Part shown: positions 26,815 through 34,868 of the stretch, in pieces
How positions within the stretch are numbered: position 1 is the first letter of the stretch
Layout: every line of letters begins with the position of its first letter
DNA from: Gymnodinialimonas ulvae
GTDB taxonomy: Bacteria; Pseudomonadota; Alphaproteobacteria; Rhodobacterales; Rhodobacteraceae
Assembly (NCBI RefSeq): GCF_037543845.1
Contig: NZ_JBBIFX010000001.1
Location: 434,001-498,000, forward strand
Length of the DNA: 64,000 nucleotides
Direction: 5' to 3'
The notes under the pieces: generated by a model
Told to the model about the DNA's origin: nothing
The model's input: only the letters and a program-made list of their open reading frames with translations
Databases searched by the model: none
Program-made: the position numbers and the translations under genes

Positions 26815-28008
26815 TCAGGCTTGCGGCGCGGGGGGCGGTGTCGCCCCATCGGCCGCGAGGCGCCGCGCGGAGGCCGACGCGAGCGTGTCGCGCAACTCGG
26901 CCTCCATCTTGGCCATCTCGGTCTCGGCCTCGGCACGCTTGCGCTTGCCTTCGTCGGCGATTTGCAGGCTTTCGTTGATCGTGGCGATCAGGTCTTCGTT
27001 GGCCTTTTTCACCGCTTCGATGTCGAAGACGCCGCGCTCCATCTCTTCGCGGACCATGCGGTTGCTTTCGCGCAGGTTCGCGGCGTTCTGGGTCAGAAGC
27101 TGATTGGTGAGATCGGTGGCTTCCTTGACGGCCTTGGCCGCTTCGGTGGAGCGCTGGATCGTGACGGCCTGCGCAAGCTGCGTCTCCCACAAAGGCACGG
27201 TGTTCACGAGGGTCGAGTTGATCTTGGTGACGAGGCTTTTGTCATTTTCCTGCACCAGACGGATCGAGGGCAGCGATTGCATCGTGACCTGACGCGTCAG
27301 TTTGAGGTCATGGACCCGGCGTTCGAGGTCGTCCCGCGCGGCGCGCATGTCGCGCAATTCCTGCGCCTTGATGACCTGATCGGCCTCGGGCGCGGCATTG
27401 ACGGAGGCCTCTTTGGCGGGGATGGTCTCGGTGTCCATCTCGGCCAGCTTGGCTTCACCGGCAGCGATATAAAGGGCCAGCTCGTCGTAGAAATCGAGCG
27501 TCTTTTCATACAGCTTGTCGAGCGATTTGATGTCTTTCATCAACGTGTGCTCATGGGCCAGCAGGTTGTCGGTGATCTTGTCGATCTGCTCTTGCACGTC
27601 CTCGTATTTGGCGAGGAAGTCATGCACCGGCTTGGCCTTGGAGAACAGACGCTCCCACCACGACCGCTTGCGGTTGGGGTCCAGCTCATCGACGGAAAAG
27701 CCGCGGATGGTGCCGACGATTTCGCGCAAGGAGTCGCCGGCGGGGCCGACATCGTCGTTCTTCACACCGGCCAGCATGGCCTGAGAGATCTGTTGCAGCT
27801 CGGCCTGGGCGGCGGAGCCGAAGGAGACAATGGAATTGGTGTCCGTCATGTCGAGTTCCGCCATGCGGGTGCGGATTTGCTCGGCGGTGGGCGCATCGGC
27901 TGCGGGCAGCGGCACCAGATCGGCAGAGGGTTCGGGCAGGATGACGGCGTTCAGCTCGTCCACCAGCGCTTCGACTTCCTTGGCCTGTTCATGCGTTTGA
28001 GTTTCCAT
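26815..28008 (-). CDS. telA: TelA-family toxic anion resistance protein
   Basis: 397 residues, long, helical and charged, with the hallmark FSVDELDPNRKRSWWERLF segment (about residue 100), LLAHEHTLMKDIKSLDKLYEKTLDFYDELALYIAAGE, and QVTMQSLPSIRLVQENDKSLVTKINSTLVNTVPLWETQLAQAV. This is the TelA/KlaA (YaaN/YceH) family, named for plasmid tellurite resistance, although its biochemical action is unknown. It is cytoplasmic and rich in coiled coil. It starts four bases after xpaC, the same pairing as xpaC-yaaN of Bacillus, so the two very likely work together, probably at the membrane. Confidence 0.95.
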   Translation of the reverse strand: METQTHEQAKEVEALVDELNAVILPEPSADLVPLPAADAPTAEQIRTRMAELDMTDTNSIVSFGSAAQAELQQISQAMLAGVKNDDVGPAGDSLREIVGTIRGFSVDELDPNRKRSWWERLFSKAKPVHDFLAKYEDVQEQIDKITDNLLAHEHTLMKDIKSLDKLYEKTLDFYDELALYIAAGEAKLAEMDTETIPAKEASVNAAPEADQVIKAQELRDMRAARDDLERRVHDLKLTRQVTMQSLPSIRLVQENDKSLVTKINSTLVNTVPLWETQLAQAVTIQRSTEAAKAVKEATDLTNQLLTQNAANLRESNRMVREEMERGVFDIEAVKKANEDLIATINESLQIADEGKRKRAEAETEMAKMEAELRDTLASASARRLAADGATPPPAPQA

Positions 28009-28012
28009 GGTC

Positions 28013-28954
28013 TTATCCCTGTCGTTCCAGATATTGCGTTTCCCGGCGCAGACGGTCCTGCAGGACCTCGATTTCCACGTCGAAATTGGTGCGATCATCA
28101 ATCAGAAGCGTTTCCTTGCGGGCGGCGAAATTCTGTTCGAGATCGTCGAGGAAGGCGATGTAGTCTTTGCGCAGCTGATCGTCGCGCTTGTTGGCGAAGA
28201 GGCTGGCGAACTGCACCGTCGCGTCACGCGCCCCTTGCAGGTAGACGCCCAGATAGCGGCGCGCGGCGTTGAGGTCGCGGGGGTCTTCCTCGATCTGGCG
28301 GAAAAGCTGCCGGACGGTGGCCTGGAATTGATCGACGCGGGCCTCCAGCTGCCGGTCGCGGGCGCGCGCGATGGCGTCCTTTTGCTGCGTCAGGAGGGCC
28401 TCGGCCTCGTCGATCTTGCGGGCCACGCGGTCGTTGGTGAAGGTGTCGACGCCTTCCATGCCCTTGTTGGTCAACGGGTCGAGCCCGAAGGAGAACAGGT
28501 GCAGACCGGCCGCCAGCGCGCCCACCACATTGGCCGCGACGATTTCCGACACCTCAAAGCCCGAGCCGCCAAGCACCAGAAGCGCCACGCCGATGCCGGT
28601 GCCGACGGCGCCGAAGATCTTGCGCGGGATCGCCGGTTTGCGCGCGACCTTGCGTTCGTTGTAGGCATCCTCGGCGCGCACGCCGTCGCGCGTCAGCCAG
28701 GCCGACAGCAGCAACATCGCGCCCCCCGCCAGATCCAGCGCCATCTGCGTGACGCCGGAACTGAAGATCACCGCCGGAAAGATCGTCAGCAGTGGCAACA
28801 GGAACAGGATGTTGATCTTGGCCCCATGGCGCAGAGGCGTGCGGCCCTTGAAGGGGGCGACCTCCATGCGCTGATGGGTCACGGTTTCGCGCGGCGTGTC
28901 GCCATCTCGCGCTTGCCCTGTGGGGCTGAACTCTCCGCCAAAACGTTTCGACAT
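28013..28954 (-). CDS. xpaC: XpaC family (5-bromo-4-chloroindolyl phosphate hydrolysis) membrane protein
   Basis: 313 residues: a charged N-terminal 45 residues, two membrane helices (about 47-66 and 70-87), a second hydrophobic stretch (about 112-155), then a helical cytoplasmic C-terminal domain (TNDRVARKIDEAEALLTQQKDAIARARDRQLEARVDQFQATVRQLFRQIEEDP). This is the XpaC family; the Bacillus founder was linked to X-phos hydrolysis, but the true role is unknown. It is the second gene of the operon, three bases after the 29-residue microprotein and four bases before telA. Confidence 0.9.
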   Translation of the reverse strand: MSKRFGGEFSPTGQARDGDTPRETVTHQRMEVAPFKGRTPLRHGAKINILFLLPLLTIFPAVIFSSGVTQMALDLAGGAMLLLSAWLTRDGVRAEDAYNERKVARKPAIPRKIFGAVGTGIGVALLVLGGSGFEVSEIVAANVVGALAAGLHLFSFGLDPLTNKGMEGVDTFTNDRVARKIDEAEALLTQQKDAIARARDRQLEARVDQFQATVRQLFRQIEEDPRDLNAARRYLGVYLQGARDATVQFASLFANKRDDQLRKDYIAFLDDLEQNFAARKETLLIDDRTNFDVEIEVLQDRLRRETQYLERQG

Positions 28955-28957
28955 GGA

Positions 28958-29047
28958 TCAGAGCGCCCCGAAGCCGCCGAAAATCGCACCGATGATCACG
29001 AGGCTAAGCACAAAGAAGCTGACGCCTTGAAGAAAGCTGGATGACAT
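28958..29047 (-). CDS. 29-residue single-span membrane microprotein
   Basis: ATG 29047 to TGA 28958 encodes a peptide starting MSSSFLQGVSFFVLSLVII and ending GGFGAL. Nearly the whole length is one hydrophobic helix with a Gly-rich end. A GGGGACC stretch lies about nine bases before the ATG. Only three bases separate its stop from the xpaC start, so it appears to be the first gene of the TelA-XpaC operon. A membrane-subunit or leader role is inferred; no family is recognised. Confidence 0.55.
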   Translation of the reverse strand: MSSSFLQGVSFFVLSLVIIGAIFGGFGAL

Positions 29048-29342
29048 TGTGGTCCGGTCCCCGTTTCGTTTTGATCGACGCGCCTGGGCGTCGGGTGTGG
29101 TCGTGTCGGCTCGGCAATAGTGGCGCGTTAACCTTTTCAGGCCGCGCGCGTCTTGTTTTGCACGTCAGCCGTGCGATGTCATCTGCAACGATATGCAGGT
29201 TCGCGGCCAAAAACCAGCCATTGCCGCGCCGGACGGCAAGCCTTGGCTCATGCGAGACAGATCGGGGCGCGCGGGCGCGCGCGCAAGGGGCGGCAGGGGG
29301 GAAGCGCGCGCGTGCGTTCCCCTTGGTTGCGCCCGGCGCTGC
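29048..29342. other. Divergent intergenic region before metZ and the TelA-XpaC operon
   Basis: These 295 bases separate two divergent operons. They contain a GTTAACCTTTTCAG stretch (about 29125-29138), a TGCAACGATATGCA imperfect palindrome (about 29181-29194), and a very GC-rich block. I find no convincing open frame. The promoter of the minus-strand operon must lie here, but no clear -35/-10 pair stands out. Confidence 0.5.
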
Positions 29343-29371
29343 TTGACGCTGCACTGCGGCGGGCGTAACCA
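29343..29371 (+). promoter_or_regulatory. Candidate sigma-70 promoter for metZ
   Basis: TTGACG (29343-29348) and TAACCA (29366-29371) are 17 bases apart. The start site predicted about seven bases downstream coincides with the first stem of the SAM-II-like element at 29378. Confidence 0.6.
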
Positions 29372-29375
29372 AGGC

Positions 29376-29433
29376 CTGTGGCGATTTGTGAACCGGATTG
29401 CGGGCCACGTTAAACCTTCCGCTAAAGAGGTCG
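29376..29433 (+). ncRNA. SAM-II riboswitch candidate upstream of metZ
   Basis: The stem GTGGC (29378-29382) pairs with GCCAC (29404-29408), enclosing GATTTG..ACCGG-ATTGC. It is followed by CGTTAAA and GCTAAAGAGG. This order (GATTTG, TTGC, CGTTAAA, GCTAAA) is the SAM-II/metA element of alphaproteobacteria. ACC at 29392-29394 can pair with GGT at 29429-29431 as the pseudoknot. When SAM is bound such elements hide the ribosome-binding site; here the metZ start is about 85 bases downstream. Confidence 0.85.
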
Positions 29434-29516
29434 AGGACGCCGGGCAAGGCGCATCCCCCGACCATCATCCTGGTCCTGCCCGCACCGCCGGGGGGCCGCA
29501 GATTGGAGTGAGGGGC

Positions 29517-30713
29517 ATGAAAGATACCGCCCAGACGCAGAAATGGTCGAAACGGACGCGCGCGGTGCATTCCGGCACGCGGCGCAGCCAATATGGCGAA
29601 TTGTCCGAGGCGATGTTCCTGACGCAGGGGTTTGTCTACGCCTCGGCCGAAGACGCGGAGGCCCGCTTCATCGAGGCCGGGCCGGATGAGTTCATCTACG
29701 CGCGCTACGGCAACCCGACGGTCGCGATGTTCGAGGACCGCATCGCGGCTTTGGAAGGCGCGGAGGCGGCGTTTGCCACGGCCAGCGGCATGGCGGCGGT
29801 CAACGGCGCGTTGGTGTCGATGTTGCGCGCGGGCGATCACGTGGTGTCGTCGCGCGCGCTGTTCGGGTCGTGCCATTACATTCTGGATGACGTCCTGACG
29901 CGCTACGGGGTGGAGGTGACGTTTGTGGACGGCACCGATCTGGACGCCTGGCGCGCGGCGGTGCGCGCCGACACCAAGGCGGTGTTCTTTGAAAGCCTGT
30001 CGAACCCGACGCTGGAAGTGATCGACATTCCCGCCGTGGCCGAGATTGCCCACAAGGTCGGCGCGACGGTGATCTGCGACAATGTCTTTGCGACCCCGGT
30101 GTTTTCCGACGCGATCGCGCAGGGCGTTGATGTCATTGTCTATTCCGCGACGAAACATATCGATGGGCAGGGGCGGTGCCTGGGCGGTGTGATCCTCGGG
30201 ACAGAGGCGTTCATCCGCAAGATTGTGGAGCCCTATCTGAAACATACCGGCGGTGCGATGAGTCCGTTCAACGCCTGGGTCATGCTGAAATCGCTGGAGA
30301 CGATGGATTTGCGGGTGCGCGCGCAGGCGGCGACGGCTGTGGCCGTGGCGGAAGCTTTGGATGGGGCCGAAGGGCTGGCGCGGGTGATCTTTCCGGGCCT
30401 GCCCTCGCATCCGCAGCACGCCTTGGCGGAACAGTTGATGGAGCAGCCCGGCACGGTGATCGCGCTTGAGGTCGCAGGCGGGCAGGCGGGCGCGTTCCGG
30501 TTCCTCAACGCGCTTGAGATCGTGACGATTTCCAACAATCTGGGCGATGCGAAATCCATCGCAACCCATCCCGCGACGACCACGCACCAGCGCCTGAGCG
30601 ATGCGCAGCGCGCGGAGGCGGGGATCACGCCGGGTCTGGTGCGGTTGTCGGTGGGCCTCGAAGACCCCGCCGATCTGATCGCGGATCTGACGGGGGCGTT
30701 GGCGCGGGTATGA
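29517..30713 (+). CDS. metZ: O-succinylhomoserine sulfhydrylase
   Basis: 398 residues of the Cys/Met-metabolism PLP enzyme family. It has the substrate/PLP loop YARYGNPTVAMFEDRIAALEGAE, the Schiff-base lysine in IVYSATKHIDGQGR (about Lys210), and the C-terminal LSVGLEDPADLIADL. It makes homocysteine from O-succinylhomoserine and sulfide, a route common in this group. ATG 29517 has GGAGTGAGGGGC directly upstream; earlier in-frame sequence overlaps the riboswitch. It heads an operon with a GNAT and an amidotransferase gene, each overlapping by four bases, under a SAM-II element. Confidence 0.95.
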   Translation: MKDTAQTQKWSKRTRAVHSGTRRSQYGELSEAMFLTQGFVYASAEDAEARFIEAGPDEFIYARYGNPTVAMFEDRIAALEGAEAAFATASGMAAVNGALVSMLRAGDHVVSSRALFGSCHYILDDVLTRYGVEVTFVDGTDLDAWRAAVRADTKAVFFESLSNPTLEVIDIPAVAEIAHKVGATVICDNVFATPVFSDAIAQGVDVIVYSATKHIDGQGRCLGGVILGTEAFIRKIVEPYLKHTGGAMSPFNAWVMLKSLETMDLRVRAQAATAVAVAEALDGAEGLARVIFPGLPSHPQHALAEQLMEQPGTVIALEVAGGQAGAFRFLNALEIVTISNNLGDAKSIATHPATTTHQRLSDAQRAEAGITPGLVRLSVGLEDPADLIADLTGALARV

Positions 30714-31204
30714 ATGGTGTGATCTTTCGACCCTACCGGCCGTCGGATGCCATTGGCCTTGCCACGCTGTTTCACCGCGCGGTGCAGGAGGGGACGACGG
30801 CGCATTATTCGGCCGAGCAGCGTGCGGCGTGGTGTGACCGTCCCCCGACTTCGGCGGGGTGGCGCGCGCGGGTGGAGGAGGCCGAAACGCTGGTGGCCGA
30901 GCGGCACGGGGCGCATGTGGGCTTCATGACGCTCGACATGGAAGCTGCATATCTCGATTTCGCCTATGTCGCGCCGGAGGTCATGGGCAAGGGCGTGGCG
31001 GATTCGCTTTATGCGATGATCGAGGGCCGCGCGAAGGTGCAGGGCCTGGTGCGTCTTGAGACCGAAGCGAGCCTTCTGGCGCAGCCGTTTTTCAAGCGCC
31101 ACGGCTGGCGCGTCGTCAAGGTGCAGGAGGTCGAGCGGCAGGGCGTGAAGATCCCCAATGCGATGATGGAAAAGCGCCTTGTGCGGCGGTTTGCAGCGGC
31201 ATGA
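30710..31204 (+). CDS. GNAT-family N-acetyltransferase
   Basis: 164 residues with the GNAT fold: FRPYRPSDAIGLATLFHRAV at the start, strand AYLDFAYVAPEVMGKGVADSLYAMIEGRA containing the acetyl-CoA loop (the usual Q/RxxGxG/A is here VMGKGVA), and ETEASLLAQPFFKRHGWRVV. The substrate is unknown. Its ATG overlaps the metZ stop (ATGA) and its own stop overlaps the next gene, so all three genes are translationally coupled. Confidence 0.88.
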   Translation: MNGVIFRPYRPSDAIGLATLFHRAVQEGTTAHYSAEQRAAWCDRPPTSAGWRARVEEAETLVAERHGAHVGFMTLDMEAAYLDFAYVAPEVMGKGVADSLYAMIEGRAKVQGLVRLETEASLLAQPFFKRHGWRVVKVQEVERQGVKIPNAMMEKRLVRRFAAA

Positions 31205-31935
31205 AACCGTTCCTGATCCTGCAGCTGCGCCCCGAGGATGAGGCCGCGGACGAGGAATTCGCCGCGTTTCTCGCCCGTGGCGGTCTGTCCGAGGATCAGG
31301 TCACGCGGATCCGTCTGGATCAGGAGCCGCTGCGTGCGGTGGCGTTGCAGAATTTCGCCGGTGTGATCGTCGGCGGCGGGCCCGGCTGCATCAGTGATGA
31401 CCCGTCGGACAAGGACCCGCTGGAGGCCCGGATCGAGGCCGATATCATGGGGCTGATGCCCGAGGTTCTGGCGCGCGACATGCCCTATCTGGGGTGTTGC
31501 TACGGGATGGGCATTCTGGGCGCGGCGTTGGGCGCGCCGGTGGGCAAGGGGCGCTTTGGCGAGGCGATCGGCGGGGTGGACTGCACCGTGACCGAGGCCG
31601 GAGCACGCGATGCGTTGTTGCAGGATCTGCCAACGCAATTCCGCGCGCTGGTGGGCCACAAGGAAGCGGTCGAAGCGCTGCCCGAAGGGGCGGTGCACCT
31701 GGTCGCCTCCGGGCCCTGTCCGTTCCAGATGATCCGCGCGGGCGAGAACGTTTATGCGACGCAGTTCCATCCCGAAGCGCGGGGGCAGAATTTCGCGCAG
31801 CGCATCGAGATTTACAAACATCGCGGCTATTTCGCGCCCGACGACGCGCAGACATTGACCGAAGCGGTGCTGGACGAAGAGATCACCATGCCCGAACGCA
31901 TCCTGAAGGGCTTTGTCACACGCTATAGTGTTTGA
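31201..31935 (+). CDS. Class I glutamine amidotransferase-like protein (GMP synthase subunit-like)
   Basis: 244 residues with the GATase-1 triad: nucleophile Cys in YLGCCYGMGIL, His in ATQFHPEARG, and a following Glu. The oxyanion region is GVIVGGGPG. Free-standing members of this type hydrolyse glutamine for an unknown amination or act as gamma-glutamyl hydrolases. It follows the GNAT gene with a four-base overlap under the same SAM-II element, which hints at a link to methionine or one-carbon metabolism that is not otherwise shown. Confidence 0.87.
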   Translation: MKPFLILQLRPEDEAADEEFAAFLARGGLSEDQVTRIRLDQEPLRAVALQNFAGVIVGGGPGCISDDPSDKDPLEARIEADIMGLMPEVLARDMPYLGCCYGMGILGAALGAPVGKGRFGEAIGGVDCTVTEAGARDALLQDLPTQFRALVGHKEAVEALPEGAVHLVASGPCPFQMIRAGENVYATQFHPEARGQNFAQRIEIYKHRGYFAPDDAQTLTEAVLDEEITMPERILKGFVTRYSV

Positions 31936-31942
31936 CATGAGC

Positions 31943-31981
31943 GTCGGCCTGTAAACGATTGAATTTAAATCGTAAGCCGAC
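31943..31981 (+). promoter_or_regulatory. Long two-part hairpin between the amidotransferase gene and folE2
   Basis: GTCGGC pairs with GCCGAC and, inside, ACGATT pairs with AATCGT around an AT-rich loop. It begins eight bases after the amidotransferase stop. It could be a terminator without a strong T-run, or an operator for folE2. Confidence 0.45.
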
Positions 31982-32084
31982 CTAATGCTGTGACGCTAGC
32001 GTTTAACAAATGTAAAACAAGACTTTTTGTCCGCGCCGCATGCCCCATATTGGAACTTCGTAACAGCCAGAGAAAGGGTGGCAC

Positions 32085-33173
<1,089 letters not shown>

Positions 33174-33210
33174 AGTGCTACATCAAGGCCGCATGGCAAC
33201 CTATTGAAAC

Positions 33211-33244
33211 AAAAGGCCTCTATCAAATTGATAGGGGCCTTTTT
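33211..33244 (+). terminator. Intrinsic terminator after folE2
   Basis: AAAAGGCCTCTATC pairs with GATAGGGGCCTTTT around a short AAATT loop and is followed by T residues. It lies 38 bases after the folE2 stop. Confidence 0.92.
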
Positions 33245-33350
33245 CATGGGCGCAAGCAGGCGCAAGCAGGGCGTGTATACATCCCGTAGCCGCCCCCGAA
33301 GGCGTGGGTGTTCTTGACAGGACGGCGGCGGCGGGCCAACGCTCCGCCCC

Positions 33351-34799
33351 ATGTTCGATCTGCGCCCTGTGGGCTATGTTCTCGGCCTTCTGGTCCTGAC
33401 CCTTGGGGTGACGATGCTGGTCCCTATGGCCGCCGATGTCTGGGCGGACAATGGCCATTGGGGCGCGTTCGCACAGGCGGCGGCGGTGACGTTCATCACC
33501 GGGCTGATGATGACGCTGGCCTGCGCCAACGGGGTCAGTCAGGGGCTGTCGATCCAGCAGACCTTCTTCCTGACCACGGGGGTGTGGCTGGTCCTGCCGC
33601 TGTTTGGTGCGTTGCCGTTTGTGTTCGGAGAACCCGGCGCGCGGGTGGTCGACGCGGTGTTCGAGGCGATGTCGGGGATGACGACGACCGGTTCGACCGT
33701 GTTCACCGAACTCGACTCGCTGCCCATCGGGGTCAACCTGTGGCGCGGATTGATGCAATGGTTCGGCGGCATCGGGATCATCGTTGTGGCGATGGTGTTC
33801 CTGCCGGAATTGCGCGTGGGGGGCATGCAGATCTTCCGGTCGGAAGCCTTCGACACCATGGGAAAGATCCTGCCGCGCGCGGGCGAAATCGCCAGTCGAA
33901 TCACGGTGATCTACGTGGCGCTGACGCTGGCCTGCGCGCTGGCGTATCTGGCGCTGGGGATGACGCCGTTCGATGCGACGATGCATGCGCTCACGACGCT
34001 CTCGACAGGCGGGTTCTCGAACTACAACGACTCCTTTGGCGTGTTCCAGGGGCCGGCGGAATATGTCGCGGTGATCTTCATGATCCTCGCGAGCCTGCCG
34101 TTTGTGCGCTACATCCAGCTGGTCGCGGGCACGGCGCGCCCGATCCTGCTCGACACGCAGATCCGGACCTATCTGGTGGTCGTCGTGCTTCTGGCGCTGG
34201 CCTTCACGCTTTACCGGTTGCTGGTGAACAACGACGGCATCGAGACGGGCTTTCGCGAGGGGCTGTTCAATGTGACCTCGGTCATCTCGGGCACCGGGTA
34301 TTCCAGCACCAATTACGAGACCTGGGGGCCGGTGGCGCCGGTGATGTTCTTCTTCATCGGGTTGATCGGCGGCTGCGCGGGCTCGACCTCTTGTTCGATC
34401 AAGGTGTTCCGCTACCAATTGCTGTTCGCGTCGATCTCGACCCAGGTGCGCCGGATCTATGCGCCGCACGGCATCTTCGAGCCGAAGTTCGAAGGCCGCC
34501 CCGTCGCCGAAGAGGTGATCTCGTCGGTGATGGCGTTCTTCGTGCTGTTCTTCGTGCTGATGGGGATCATCGCGGTGCTGCTGGGGTTGACGGGGCTTGA
34601 TGTGATCACGTCGATTTCCGGGGCGGCGACATCGCTTGGCAACATCGGGCCTGGCCTGGGCGAGACGATCGGGCCAAGCGGCAACTTCGCACCGCTCAAC
34701 GATGCGGCGAAATGGATCCTGATCGCGGCGATGTTGATCGGGCGGTTGGAATTGATGGCGGTTCTGGTGTTGTTCACGGCCGCGTTCTGGCGGGCGTGA
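33351..34799 (+). CDS. trkH: TrkH-type potassium uptake protein
   Basis: 482 residues with about ten membrane helices and the four pore-loop repeats of the Trk/Ktr/HKT superfamily. They are MSGMTTTGSTVFTELDSLP, LTTLSTGGFSNYNDSFG, VTSVISGTGYSSTNYETWG and ATSLGNIGPGLGETIGPSG. The conserved Gly residues in each make the K+ filter. It works with the peripheral NAD-binding TrkA, which is not in this window. ATG 33351 is used; ribosome-binding sequence upstream is weak. It is convergent with ggt. Confidence 0.96.
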   Translation: MFDLRPVGYVLGLLVLTLGVTMLVPMAADVWADNGHWGAFAQAAAVTFITGLMMTLACANGVSQGLSIQQTFFLTTGVWLVLPLFGALPFVFGEPGARVVDAVFEAMSGMTTTGSTVFTELDSLPIGVNLWRGLMQWFGGIGIIVVAMVFLPELRVGGMQIFRSEAFDTMGKILPRAGEIASRITVIYVALTLACALAYLALGMTPFDATMHALTTLSTGGFSNYNDSFGVFQGPAEYVAVIFMILASLPFVRYIQLVAGTARPILLDTQIRTYLVVVVLLALAFTLYRLLVNNDGIETGFREGLFNVTSVISGTGYSSTNYETWGPVAPVMFFFIGLIGGCAGSTSCSIKVFRYQLLFASISTQVRRIYAPHGIFEPKFEGRPVAEEVISSVMAFFVLFFVLMGIIAVLLGLTGLDVITSISGAATSLGNIGPGLGETIGPSGNFAPLNDAAKWILIAAMLIGRLELMAVLVLFTAAFWRA

Positions 34800-34822
34800 C
34801 GGGGGCATGACGGGGGCGTGAC

Positions 34823-34846
34823 GCGGCCCCTCGATCCGGGGGCCGC
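34823..34846. terminator. GC-rich hairpin between trkH and ggt
   Basis: GCGGCCCC pairs with GGGGCCGC around TCGATCCG, between two converging genes. It has no T-run, so it may block read-through only partly. Confidence 0.5.
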
Positions 34847-34868
34847 GCCGGGTGCTCTACGGCGTGCG

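Noticed and set aside
29193..29516. An upstream N-terminal extension of metZ
   Set aside because: It would run through the promoter and SAM-II element, and has the composition of non-coding GC-rich DNA.
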